From positions 558,001 to 622,000 of the forward strand of contig WOFQ01000014.1 of the NCBI GenBank assembly GCA_012184525.1: a stretch of DNA of 64,000 nt. Direction: 5' to 3'. Made by a program: the position numbers and the translations under genes. Positions within the stretch are counted from its first letter, which is position 1, and the number at the start of each line of letters is the position of its first letter. Under the pieces are notes generated by a model, which was not told the DNA's origin, ran no database searches, and worked only from the letters and a program-made list of their open reading frames with translations. Below are positions 11,349 through 23,006 of this stretch, one piece after another. This DNA is from Xenoacremonium recifei (Eukaryota > Ascomycota > Sordariomycetes > Hypocreales > Nectriaceae).

Positions 11349-13214
11349 TCATATCAACCAACACATTATCAGCGGCACAAGACCAAGGATGAACCGTGCC
11401 GGCCTGACGAAATGTGCTGCTCCTGTTATCGTTCGTGCTTCCCCGGGGTAGTTGCAGGTGACGGCGTCGTTATCGGCGTCTCTTCTCCCGTAACTGGCAT
11501 TGAAGCTATGCATCCTTGGTTGTGGACACACAAATCCTATTGCGGCAGGGCAAGACTGGACGACTTGGTAGCAGATATCATCGCAAGGGAGAATCTCCTT
11601 GTACGGCCCCGGTTGGATTGTCTGATCGATGAATGCGTTGCGAGAAGTGTTGGTCCAAGGTGTCACTCCAATCTCTTGCTTCAGTGATTCGGAAATCTGT
11701 GTGCCATTAGGGAACGCTTGTCCCAGGTTTCGAGCGAGTGCAAAAGTGCTGTTGCTCAAGATATCCTCGCATCGAGGAATGCTGACGGTACAGAGCCACT
11801 GCTTGTAGGCAGACATGCAATCGCTGCAATTGCGGGCCAAGGAGTATCGGGAATCAGCAGGTGCTTCGCAGGGAATTTGCTGCATTACTTTTTCGAAGTT
11901 GGCGTACATCTGCTTGGCGTAATCGTCGTACACCTTGGCGAGGGCAGTATTGTTGTATTTCCCGTCGTTTCCAGGAACAGCGTACTGGATCTCGTCGCAA
12001 AAGTCTAGGTCTGTGACCACTTTGCAATTCGTGCCTGGAACTTATCAGTCTCGCTAACAAACCCAAGACATCTCAGAAAACCTACCAGAAAGGGTCTGGA
12101 ACTGTGTCGCCTTATACACTATTCCGCCGCCTCCTGCAGATGTCGCCCTCTTCGCACTTGCTGTGCCGTTGGCCGTCTTGACGAGAATTCCCTCGTATGT
12201 AGAGCTTGAGTTAAGTCCCATAAAGTAGAATTGTTGTTTCGGCAGACTTCCTGGGCCTCGGGTCGTCATTCCAGTCTGCACCAGGTTGTTCATTTTGCCA
12301 TTTCCGTTTCTGTTGGCTGAAATTTGTGCATTGTTCTCCAGTCCACAGACAGAGTGTTGAAGGCCGTCAATAGAACCCGAGTCGCTGTTTTGGACGAAGA
12401 GTTCGTAAGGGGGCCCAGCATTCATAACCTGCTGGATTCGACTGTAGTCCTGGGTAATATTGCGGGTAACAAGGAGAACAGAGCTTGAATCGCTATCCAT
12501 CCACAGCAGCTCAGAGCTATCTCCTCCGTCGTAACGGTGGTAGTACTCGTTCAATGAAGCGGCGATCTCGAAGTTGTATGTCCCCGAGTAGTTCGTTGTG
12601 ATGTTCGGCACAGACACACCGATATAAATATCCCCAGTGGCGTTTATCTTGTACATAACAGCTCCTTCGTCGAACGCCTTCGAGGAGACCAACGTCTGTT
12701 TTGAGGAGGCATCCGGGCATGTAATGTCGCTCGAATTGGACACAAAGACAGTCAATTGCGGCGGGCTCGGGGTCGTCGCATCTGGCTTGGTCAACTCGGG
12801 TTGCAAGCAAGTGTTGGCCGACAAGTATAAAGTCTTCCAAGATTGCGACCGTGATTCAAGTCCATGGCCATCTCCATCGATATCACGTCGAAGAATGGAA
12901 CTGCCTTCCACCATGAAGCATTCCGTCGAGCCCGGATTCAAATTCATTGACATCGGTACATTGTTAGTCAATGCAAACACACCCGGCGGTGCTCGGCCGA
13001 CAATTCCGCGGTCGAATAGAGGGAAATCCGGTTCATAATCCAGATCGAGATCGCTGCGTCCTTCAAGAGGCTCGTCAATGTAGACGACGGTTCGACCATG
13101 GACTTCTGCAGCCTGTGCAAGATTGGGCCCAAAGAGAAACAAATACAGCACCAGAACCAGCAACGAGGCAACCAGCGACGCTACCAGCCGCGACTGGAGA
13201 ATGCTCAATTGCAT
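11349..13214 (-). CDS. MID1: Stretch-activated calcium channel subunit Mid1
   Basis: Two exons, 12086-13214 and 11349-12034, joined across a 51-bp intron (12035-12085, GTAGGT...TTCCAG), give 604 residues. An N-terminal hydrophobic segment (about 12-35) acts as signal or anchor. A long extracellular domain with several N-x-S/T sites follows. The C-terminal third is Cys-rich, with spaced Cys in NCSDCMSAYKQWLC and LPCDDICYQVVQSCP, and a hydrophobic tail ends the protein (FILGLVPLIMCWLI). This is the layout of fungal Mid1, the regulatory partner of the Cch1 calcium channel at the plasma membrane. Length fits the family (550-700). No key cysteine block appears missing. Confidence 0.93.
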
Positions 13215-14167
13215 GACGACGGCATGCCCTCCAGGGGCGTTCGCCTAGGTTCGAATCGTTCGGCTCGCTCGACGACGTTACGTGTATAGGGGTGTACAGG
13301 TCGGTGAATTCGTTATTGACATCGGCCGCGTCGAGGGCTGCACGTCAGCATCGTGAGCGCAGATTCTGTATGCTGTTGCACAGATCTAGGAAATCTAGAG
13401 TTGCTTTCGAGAGAAAGACGACGAGGGTTCGGCGTGGGGAAGGAGATTGTAGATATTACAGAACGGGTTTCACACGGACGTCCCCCGAAACTGCTGATGT
13501 ACCGAAACTCGATCTGAATGGCTGACGCTGCCGTGAGGCGCAGCAGCTGGAGCTGAGCGAGAAGAACAGTTGCACCGCCACACCAGGACAATGAGCTAGG
13601 GACTCGTGGCATTTACTACCCGCAACGGCTACTCCTGCCTAGCTCGGCCAGCTGCCCCAGTGAGGAATTCAGGATTACGTCGTCATCTGGGAGAGATAAG
13701 GAAGATCGATTGCAGATGCCGGTTATCAAAACAGGTATTCAAAGCTGTAACAGAGGCCATAGATGTTGCGCTGATAAGTCGCGATGTAATTTCGAGCTCC
13801 GATCCGGGCTTCAGATGGCTTGGAGACAAATCACAATCATTCCGGGAGCTTGATCAAGGATTTCTGTAACTTTGAGTTATCATGAGCTCCCAGCACCACC
13901 ATCTAATACAATCCCAGCCCAGCAGACAGCTGCGCCAAGGTAATCAATATCATAAGCCATGGTCGATCTAAATAGAAAAGTTCACCGCGTTTAACCATAT
14001 CCTTCATCCGTGCAATCCTCGATAGGAACGTCCAACCGGCCCATCCGAATTACCCACACACTAGGAATAGATCGTTTCTCTCACTTCGTCATGGTCGTCA
14101 AAGCTCGGCCCGTGGGTGCGCACGCGTGCGCTGGATTTGGCAGCCAAGCATCCGGGCGACAAGGCCT
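13215..14167. other. intergenic, no gene seen
   Basis: This is the MID1 upstream region and the YOP1 3' flank. A GGTTCGAATCG string at 13248 resembles a tRNA B box but has no A box or cloverleaf around it. Confidence 0.5.
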
Positions 14168-14857
14168 CTACTCGGACTTGGTGCCAGGAATCTCGACCTT
14201 GCCAGGGGTGGAGGCGAAGTATCGACCGAGAGTGGGAGCCAAGAAAGATCGGAAGATGATCTCAGCACCACTACTTATGATCAGTATATCAACAATGCGC
14301 TGCAGCGGATAAAGGAAGACGTACCGGAAGACGGGCAGAGAGAGCCAGAGGAGGAAGATGAACTTGAAAACGAAGTAGAAGGGGAACCAGTACACCACGT
14401 TGACGAAGCTCTCAAGCACAGTGAAAAAGGCGAAAACGACCCAGTACTGAAAAATCGTTAGAAAACGTAGAATCCAGGAAAATCTTGGGACGACCAACAG
14501 TCAGCCACTGAGTGTCATCTTCCTTGCTGGCAGTGAAGAGTGCGCCCAGAGAGTAGTAGCCAGGAATGACGAAGCCAGCGAAGTTGGTGAGGAGCTGGCC
14601 ACCAAGGTTGAAGATGATGAGGAAGAAATACAAGGCTCCGAAGCCAATAGCGACATAAGCTTTAGGAACACCGGCGGTCTTCTCGAGGTTGTTCAGAGCA
14701 GGGTACTTGGAGAGCTATCGCGATGCCATCGCTGTCAGCTACATGTGTCCCGAAGGTGACAGGCTGTCCAGAAATCGCTTGCGCGAGCTGGCTGCCAGCT
14801 TACCTCTTTGTCGAGCTGTCCCAGGTAGTGCTGGGCCTTGTCTCCGGCGGAAGCCAT
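14168..14857 (-). CDS. YOP1: ER-shaping protein Yop1 (TB2/DP1/HVA22 family)
   Basis: Four exons, 14804-14857, 14499-14714, 14325-14446 and 14168-14270, give 164 residues. The introns are 89, 52 and 54 bp, and all phases close. The sequence runs MASAGDKAQHYLGQLDKE, then the hydrophobic hairpin block (LYFFLIIFNLGGQLLTNFAGFVIPGYYS), then DDTQWLTYWVVF and the second hairpin ending FLLWLSLPVF. GAEIIFRSFLAPTL and a short charged tail follow. These are the diagnostic Yop1 segments. The family bends tubular ER membranes together with reticulons. The third intron sits between PVFR and GAE; unspliced, it would insert about 18 residues without a stop. Confidence 0.95.
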
Positions 14858-16313
14858 TATGCTAGGTGTGATGATATAGCGACAAAAAGTAGTTTCGGAT
14901 TAGCTGCGAGAGCTGGAATTTCCGCGATGGTGAGGTCGTGGGAAAATGCGAAGAACGGGCTTGTGGAGGGGTCGCAGTACGGGCGAGTTTAGTTGCAGGA
15001 AGCAGCCTAGCTGTGGAATGGAGGAGGGAGCTTTTATCGCAGAGAGCGCTAACAGCGATTCTTGGAAGCGGGCGATTCACGGGGCGTCAGTGGCTTGTGA
15101 CCCTCTCCAGGCGCAGCTGATGAGGAAATGGGAGAACAGACTGACGTGTGAGGACGGACATCCCAGTGTGTTCCAGCCTCCACCAGCCCTGAGACAAGCT
15201 TGCTTCTGAGCTAATGTATCGAATAGGAGGGCAGCCAGGGTCATGGGCCTGCCCACAGTTGATCAACCCATCGAGCAGGCCGGCACACACGGTGATGCAA
15301 TGCGCCAGAGATCCATGGATGTTAGGGCTCGAGTAGCGTCCGAGGTGTGGCTGGCGCGGCAAGTCACTGATACGGCCATCTGTCCATCCCCCAAAGGATG
15401 CTGCGACAAAGAGATTACATCATTCCCCAGCACCAAATCCCCGATGTGGTGCGCTGGAGGGTGCCTGAAAGGGAGCCTGAAAGGGAGCCCTGGGACGGGA
15501 GACAGGGCAGCTCAGCGATTGGATTGGATTGGCCCGGGCGGGTTAGTGCCATTCATTATGCAGCACATGGTTCGCAGCGGGTGGCCGCAGGCACATGCTT
15601 ATGATCGATGGATCGCCTCATGTTCATATCAACAAAGCGGGCGAGGCCTTTGTACTCTCGGCACCCGCCAAGGCCTGCAAGAAATGGTCCAGAAGACGCA
15701 TCATCTTATGCACGGCTGACGAGGCGTCGAGGCTGTCGCTATTTCGAATCGGGGCTCTCTCCCTTTGCTATTCTCGCTACGCCTGTGGCTGTCATCGTCC
15801 CGCCGACCTCCATATGACAATTTGCGCTTTGGCACCAGCCAGGCAATGGTTTCGCACAACATCTCTGGGGACTCATGGCCGAATCAAGGTGAAATGCTAG
15901 AAATGCAACGTGTGGTGCGCCGTTGCAGCGTCGAAATGCGCGTGAGAAACAGATGGACCCAATGGCATCTGCCCTCGCTGCTCAGGAATTTCGGCTAATG
16001 AGCGGACACGGACGCTTACCTAATGCGACCACCCGCCACCCACAAGGATCCGGCACCGTGCTTTTCTCCTCTCGTTGGCCTCGCAACAGGAAAACAACCA
16101 CAACAACAGTCCAGCTTCCGTCAACGACAGCCCATCACCAGCGCTGCTGCTTCCACTTCGCTTGTGCAGCCCCCTGCTGACAACAGCTAAGCGCTGCGAA
16201 CATTATTTTCTGGCCAGTCTGCGCTCTCGTCGAGTGCTCATCGTCGCCGTCTTGCCCGTGCAGCCGCCACAGTCAATGTTTGTTATTCGGTAGCCCACTG
16301 AGCCGATCAACAA
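14858..16313. other. intergenic upstream of the RFX gene
   Basis: No supportable protein gene. A 158-codon open frame (15243-15719, +) has no domain and contains a short 12-bp direct duplication near 15465. The last few hundred bases probably form the RFX promoter and 5' leader. Confidence 0.5.
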
Positions 16314-18932
16314 AGTACGTCCACCCATATGAAGCAACACCAAAGCACTGCGCCCTCCACCAACCAGTCCATGATCATTCACAACATTTCGAGGTTGGCC
16401 TGTTTACTGACCAATGTTCCTAGTGGACAATTCTGCCGCCCGAGCTGCCCTCAAGGCTCGGAACCGACCGCAGTCGCGCGCCTCAACCGCATCCATACAC
16501 AGTATCACCACCCAGGCCAACATGGATCAGTCCGGCTTCCAAGATGCCTCCGACATGTACGCCGGGCAGTGGATCACGGCGAGCCAGGGGCCATCCAAGG
16601 ACGAAATGGCTCAGGCCGGTGCGCAAATGTCCCCCGAGGACATGATCATGCACGCCGCAACACATTTGCAGGCCAGCGGTCAGGACTTCTCCATGGATGG
16701 TTCCATGGGTGTCCCCATGGGCCATGGAATGTCTTTTCAGCAACAGAAGCATCCTTTAGCTCGTCATCCCCTACCTGCTGAGCAGTACAATGCCAGCTTC
16801 AGTGAAGGGGACAGTCAGATGATGGGGCGTGACAACAGCCAGGAGCCCATGATCGGAATTGCGAGCACGGCTAGGTCAGTGTCTGCCAGGTCGAGCGCCA
16901 ACAACGAACTCGAGATGAGACAACTCTTCCACGCCAACCAACACCGAAGTTTGCAGGATATTGCCTGTGAGCTTCACGGGAATGAGCGAGGGCCCAATTC
17001 TGAGCGTAACCGCCAGATGTTCGCCATGATCTGGTATGGAAAATTTTGTGCCCTAGACTCTAGAAGAACACAAGACTGACTGATCTAGGATCTCCCAAGT
17101 ATGCTCCAAAGGAAAGGGATCAGTACCCAGAGGCAGGGTTTATGCCAACTACGCTTCTCGATGCGCCACCGAACGAATAACAGTTCTCAACCCCGCCAGT
17201 TTCGGAAAGCTCGTTCGAGTCCTTTTCCCGGGACTGAAGACGCGAAGACTAGGTGTCCGAGGCGAATCCAAATATCATTATGTCAACTTCTCCCTGATCG
17301 ATGATCAACCAAATATTCGGGCACCGTCACCCCAAACCCTACGTCCTCTTCCAGATGGAAACAGTTTCTCTCAAAGCTTTAAGTGAGTCGAATTCCTCGT
17401 CACATCAACGACAGCGCTAATAGCAGATTAGCACCGCTCCCGCTCAGTCGAGCAACAACATGACCCAAGGCGCATTGCCTTCTCCTGACGTTGACAGCAA
17501 TGACAAGACCGCTCCTACCGCTGAAGCGTGGGGTGGACGATTGCGTAGCTTCTACAACCAGCCAGACCTGGCGAGCATCGATCATCTGAACAGCACATCA
17601 GGCAAAACACAAGTGGAACTCGCATTTCCTCCCACAAATGACGGCGACTTCGACCAGGCAGATCTCCTGGGCCTGCCAGCTATTGAGTCTTATCTCCCGC
17701 AAGGAACGGATCCGGACGCAGCAAAGTCACTCTCAGCCCTCTACCGATCACATTGCACCTCACTGGTTGAGTGCATTCGATTCTGTCGCGAAAAGACCTT
17801 TTTCCATCTGTACACGTCTTTCCAAGGGACTTTAACTATGCCAGTCCAAAAACTGTTCTCCAACCCTGCCTTGGCTTCTTGGATCGAGGAATGCGACTTT
17901 GTCTTGTATCAACAAATGATGCGAATCTTGTCGAGGTTAACACTTCAAGTGTGCCCCAAGCCTGTACTGGACACTATGCGAAACATTTCAGAAAAGCTCG
18001 TTCTGCATATCCGCGAGTCGTTCCAAGGACAGCCTCAACACGTCATCCAGGCCAAGGAGGCACCGGCCGCAATCTTTGCTGGCCTTCTAGACCGAGCATT
18101 GAGAGTCAATCTTACGGCTCATGCGGCAGCAAACATGCTATCAAACCCAGCGAACCGTGACCAGATGTATCTCGACTGGATCACAATGATACGACCTCGC
18201 AAGATCGCTGAATGCGTTCCTACTCGTGGCATGGATGATTTGGTCAACATTCTGTTGACGGAAATGCGAGATCTTCTCGACCCGGTCAAGGTGCCCTGGG
18301 AGGTGGAATGCCTGACGATCTATGGGGACGCAGTCACACGCAACGGCCGTCAGCTCGGTGGCGACGGCAGTGCCACAGAGACCGGCCAAAATGTGCTGGA
18401 TCGATGGGTGGCGTTCCTCGGTGCGCTACCGTCCAAGTTCCCTTATGCCTCGCACGCCGACCTCGTCTGGTGTGTGGAAAGAGTCGGTACTGCCGTCATG
18501 AGAGACCTCACCTTGAACCAGGGTAAGAGCTTTGGAACCTGGTGGGTGACGAAGACGTGGCTCGACGAAATGGTGTGCTTCATGACCGAGCAAGGAGGAT
18601 TCATGAAAATCAAGAGCACCCAGAACGCTAAACCCAACGCCCAACGACGAGAGGCCGAGAAGCCAGTGAGCACTCAAGATTCAAGATGTGACGACGGTAA
18701 CGATGACCTGGGCCTGTCGAATATGTCACATGCTCAGGTCGGGCGTGCCCCTTTCCCTGGAGTCAACAACATCAGCCAGGCAACGCTATCGGCCAGCGGT
18801 GGTGATGCCCACGATGATAGTGGGATCGGCATTCGAACACCCGAAGAGGAGTTCCCCATGGACAAGTACGAGTTCACTGCGACAGAGAACCAGGGCCTGG
18901 AAATGTCGGCAGATGCAAGCTTGCAGCTATGA
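16314..18932 (+). CDS. RFX1: RFX-family transcription factor (Rfx1/Crt1, CPCR1 type)
   Basis: Proposed exons are 16314 (the A of the start codon), 16424-17033, 17089-17382 and 17432-18932, giving 801 residues. The winged-helix RFX DNA-binding domain spans about residues 165-275, across the intron at 17034-17088. It contains VPRGRVYANYASRCATER, NPASFGKLVRVLFP and TRRLGVRGESKYHYV, all near-invariant in the family. The middle and C-terminal parts match the conserved region beyond the DNA-binding domain. Fungal RFX proteins bind X-box-like sites and control DNA-damage response, cell-cycle genes or beta-lactam genes. The start is inferred: a GTACGT donor at 16315 and TAG acceptor at 16423 make CAACAA-ATG-GAC by splicing. 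An in-frame ATG at 16414, inside that intron, is the fallback and would add only a few residues. Confidence 0.88.
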
Positions 18933-20305
18933 GACGGCACTGGTCTAGTTTCGGTCGGAAAAAGAATACACGATGTCGGGGCTCGGCGTTCGCGGGGAGG
19001 CCAATATCATCATCGCTTGGGCGGTGATTTAATACACGATACCCTGGTTAAGGCGGGATAATTAACAAGCATGACGGGACGATTGGGACGACGACATGAT
19101 TGCTAGGGATGCGAGAGAGCACAACCTGGGTGAATTTTGCTTCTGCTGTATATTTATTGCTTTGTACGGGGTTTATTTGGCTGCTCAATCAATGGTTTGG
19201 ATGGCTGTTGGTGGGTGAAAGGTCAGGATTTGGCGAGGGGCAGAGTCACGGGAGTAGGAAAGGAAGACTGCGACGCGAAGGCGTCTTCCATCTGGCAGGT
19301 TTCTGGTTTTGCATTTTGTCGGATTTCTCGCGTATCAAGCTTGGGTACGTCGTTTAGGAGTGACGGACTCGTCACGCTGCTGTTGGCGAAGTCACTATAT
19401 AGGAATTGAAGTCTTTGGCGTTAATTGGTCTGCTGAAAGCAATGTTGGATATGGTTTCAGCTCCCCAGGGCAGCCTCGGTGGCTTTAGAATTCGGGAAAT
19501 GTGACGATGATGAAGGTCATGGTCTTGGCATGTGCTGTAGATTCCCGTCCATGAGGTGCTGCAGAATCCTGTCTACAGCAGCTAGCTGTCTTACAGGGGT
19601 GGCCAGCCATTCAGAGCGCTGCATTTCAGCAATGAAAATGGCAGGCCAGTGAGGCGCTTATGCAGGTTTTAGGTACCGGCGCCTGAAAGGAAAGTGGGGG
19701 TGTTCGGCGGGGGAACGAAAAAAAAAAACTGCAGGCCTTCCAGTGGGCTGGCCGAGCCGAAGACGGAACGGACAGACGAACACGGCCTGAAGAGTCGAGT
19801 CATAATAGCGGGAATTTTGGGGGCAAGTCGGTGCCCAATATAAGACTCCGGGGGTCTCTGGGCCTGGCTGGGTCGTTGTTTCTTGCATTGGCCCTTTTGA
19901 TCATTACATTGTGTCCTGACGGGATTCAGACTCGACAAGACAGACGGTCAAGCAGTACTCAAACCCCGCTACGCCACGCCCTTGGGCCGATACCCCTCCG
20001 AATACCGTCAACTGCAACCCAAAGGCCTTCCATTGCTGGCTGGATACTGGATTTACTGGGTGTGGATTCGATCCCATTCTAACGGGCACCGCAGCCACCA
20101 CAGCTAGAATCTCATACCTTACCCAGGTTAGTCTCGTCCGTTGCAGCGCTTGCTGGCTATTTGCGTGTTACCTTACTCATCCGCCCGCCTCTGACTCGAC
20201 TTCATCCTCTCCAGACTCCACCCCTCGACGGCCTCTCGCAAGGGGCTTTCTCGCCTGCATCTCGCTTTCGACCTCAGAGACGGCATTGTGATTGTGAGTC
20301 TCATC
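18933..20305. other. intergenic; aspartokinase promoter at the 3' end
   Basis: It includes the RFX 3' flank and the upstream region of the aspartokinase gene, with an A-run near 19729. TGACTC-like strings at 20174, 20192 and 20296 could be amino-acid-control sites but are not exact. No gene is seen. Confidence 0.5.
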
Positions 20306-22195
20306 ATGGGCAGTCACTCGTACAACAACCAGTCCTCCCACGGCTGGGTTGTCCAGAAATTCGGCGGCACCAGTGTGGGGAAGTTTCCCGACAAGGTTTG
20401 TTTTCCCTCCCTCTCCCTCCCTCCCCTGAGACACTCACTCATATGCTGACGCTGGCTCTAGATTGCCCACGACATTGTCAGGTATGCGCGCAATGTCGCC
20501 ATCGGGCCTTTGTGAGCCAAACACTAACTATCCAACAGGGCCAGTCTGTCGCAGAACCGAGTCATCGTCGTCTGCTCGGCGCGGAGTACGGGCAAGAAGG
20601 CCGAGGGCACCACCAGCCGGTCAGTTCGCTCACTTCACTTCACTTTCCCTGTCGTGCACGAACGAGGCCTCTAACCTCGGTGATGCAGTCTCCTGGGCGT
20701 GTATGGCAAGCTGCGGGGTGTGGGTGCGGCGGTCAACTCCGACGATGAGCAGAATGAGCTTGTCGAGCAGGCCCGCGGGCTCATCATGGACATCTGCAAC
20801 GACCACGTCTTCGCCGCAGAGGCCTTTGTCAAGGATCCGTCGTTGCAGTCAAAACTCATCCAGCGCGTTAAGGATGAGTGTCAGGAGCTTGTCGAGTACA
20901 TCGTCGCAGCCAAGCGCTTCAATCTCGAGATAAACTCTCGGTCCAAGGATCGCGTCATCAGTTTCGGCGAGAAGCTCAGCTGTCTGTTCATGACGGCATT
21001 GCTGCAGGATGTGGTGAGTCCTGTCATCTTCCCACCATCTCGTTGCGCGAATTTCACTCCTTTCAGCCGGTTTGTGGCTGTCTCAGTCTTTGTTCAGGTG
21101 CTAACATGCGTATTCAGGGGGTCGAGGCCGAGTATGTCGACCTCTGCGACTCGTTTCACTACGATGCTTCCGCGCGGCTGGACCATGGTTTCTACAAGAC
21201 GGCCACGGAAGGGTTCGCGCGGAAGATTGCTGCGTGTGAAGGCCGCGTGCCCGTCGTCACCGGCTTCTTTGGCAACGTCCCGGGTAGCCTGATCGATGGC
21301 GACATCGGCCGGGGCTACACGGACCTCTGCGCCGCGCTCTGTGCCGTGGCTGTCAAGGCTGAGGAGCTGCAGGTCTGGAAGGAGGTGGACGGCATCTTCT
21401 CGGCCGACCCGTCCAAGGTGCCCACGGCGCGGCTGCTCTCGTCCATCACGCCGTCGGAGGCGGCCGAGCTGACCTTCTACGGCTCCGAGGTCATCCATCA
21501 CCTCACCATGGATCAGGTCATCCGCGCCCAGCCGCCGATCCCGATCCGCATCAAGAACGTCAAGAACCCGCGGGGCAAGGGCACCATTGTCGTCCCGGAC
21601 CCCGTGCTCTCGGCGGCGCATCAGCTTCATCGGTCTTCTCCCACGCCGGATGCCAACTCGGCGAGGAAACCCAAACGCCCGACGGCGGTCACGATCAAAG
21701 ACCACATCAGCGTCATCAACGTCCACTCAAATAAGCGCTCCATCTCCCACGGCTTCTTCGCCCGGGTGTTTTCCATCCTCGACGAGCACTCCATATCCGT
21801 CGACCTCATCTCCACGTCCGAAGTGCATGTATCCATGGCTATTCACTCTGGTAGCACCCAGGTCGATGCATTCGCACGAGCTACTAAACAGTTGGCTGAG
21901 TGCGGTGAGGTCACTGTCCTTTCAGACATGGCAATTCTGAGTCTTGTTGGGGCTGAGATGAAGAACATGGTTGGCATTGCGGGTCGCATGTTCTCCACGC
22001 TGGGAGAGCACAATGTCAACCTGGAGATGATCTCTCAGGGTAAGATTCCCTTCATGAATCCCATTCTTTTAACTATCGCTAACTTTAAATTCTGTAGGGG
22101 CCAGCGAGATTAACATCTCATGTGTCATTAACGCTCGGGATGCCACCCGCGCTATGAACGTTTTGCATACCCATCTTTTCACATTTCTCGAGTAA
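20306..22195 (+). CDS. HOM3: Aspartokinase
   Basis: Six exons: 20306-20395, 20462-20481, 20539-20619, 20689-21013, 21118-22039 and 22098-22195; all phases close to 511 residues. The enzyme phosphorylates aspartate, the first step toward threonine, methionine and homoserine. The kinase signature KFGGTSVGK is at residues 18-26, with SARS and GEKLS further on. The amino-acid kinase domain reaches about residue 360, with FGRGYTD-type GRGYTDLCAA and EVDGIFSADP. Two ACT regulatory segments follow (about 385-511, beginning ISVINVHSNKRS and VGAEMKNMVGIAGRMF), which mediate threonine feedback in fungal enzymes. Exon 2 is only 20 bp. Length matches yeast Hom3 (about 527). Confidence 0.95.
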
Positions 22196-23006
22196 TCTTG
22201 ACAAATTATAGCAAGAAGAAAAACTGTGCGTCTTTGTCTGCGACATGGAGCAAGCCTCGACTCGAGAGGCGGTACGGGGGAGGTGTTGTGTGAAAATTAA
22301 AGGCAACTGGGTGTTTACATGGCCTGAAGCCGGGTTGGTCTAGAAGATCTAGATAGTCGTGTCTAGTGCGGAGAGGTGCGCAGTTGGCATAAAGCATGTC
22401 CAGGAGTTGGGAGTTGGTCAACATAAAAACATAGAGTATTTGCATCTAGAACGAGATCAACCGACGAATAAAGGGTCTCGATCGAATATCATTTCGGGTT
22501 TAAATGGAGACATCTCAAGACTGCCACTTTTGAGATACAACCTAGCACTATCATTGGAAAAGGCAACATTACCAATGCTCTAGTCCCTCATAGGCATGTG
22601 AACGTCGACTTATCACACAAGCCCATATTGAAACCTCGTATAGTAGTCTCATGGGCCAATTCTGCCCTGCTATAGGGTAGCGTCTCTAGTGCGGGGGTTG
22701 TGGCCTGAGCGGCTCAGACGTCCCGCACTGGCGCTGAGAGCTCTCGCTATAATTAGATCTACAGGGTCATGACAAGAGGGATCTCTCTCCATAACAGCAC
22801 AGTATCCGTACATATAGCCAACACCACGGAAAGGATCTCCGCTGACTCCTACGACCTTCCTCTCCCCGACAAGACACAAATCCTGACACGTCCCCCTTTT
22901 CCGATGCTGTTGTCGACCCGCACCGAGGCTTCGAGACGCTGATGATCTGCTTCGCGGAGGCGTTGGAACCACAGCAGATGCATCGACAGTCCCGAGACCT
23001 CTAAGC
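22196..23006. other. intergenic, no gene seen
   Basis: Aspartokinase 3' flank and recyclin-1 promoter, AT-richer than its neighbours. No structured feature could be supported. Confidence 0.5.

Noticed and set aside
13245..13260. GGTTCGAATCG, resembling a Pol III B box
   Set aside because: No A box at the expected distance and no foldable cloverleaf; it lies in the MID1 upstream region.
15243..15719. 158-codon plus-strand open frame
   Set aside because: No domain, no homologous style and high-GC composition; it overlaps other equally long frames in the RFX upstream region.
21094..21726. 210-codon minus-strand frame
   Set aside because: It is the antisense shadow of the aspartokinase kinase domain in GC-rich sequence.
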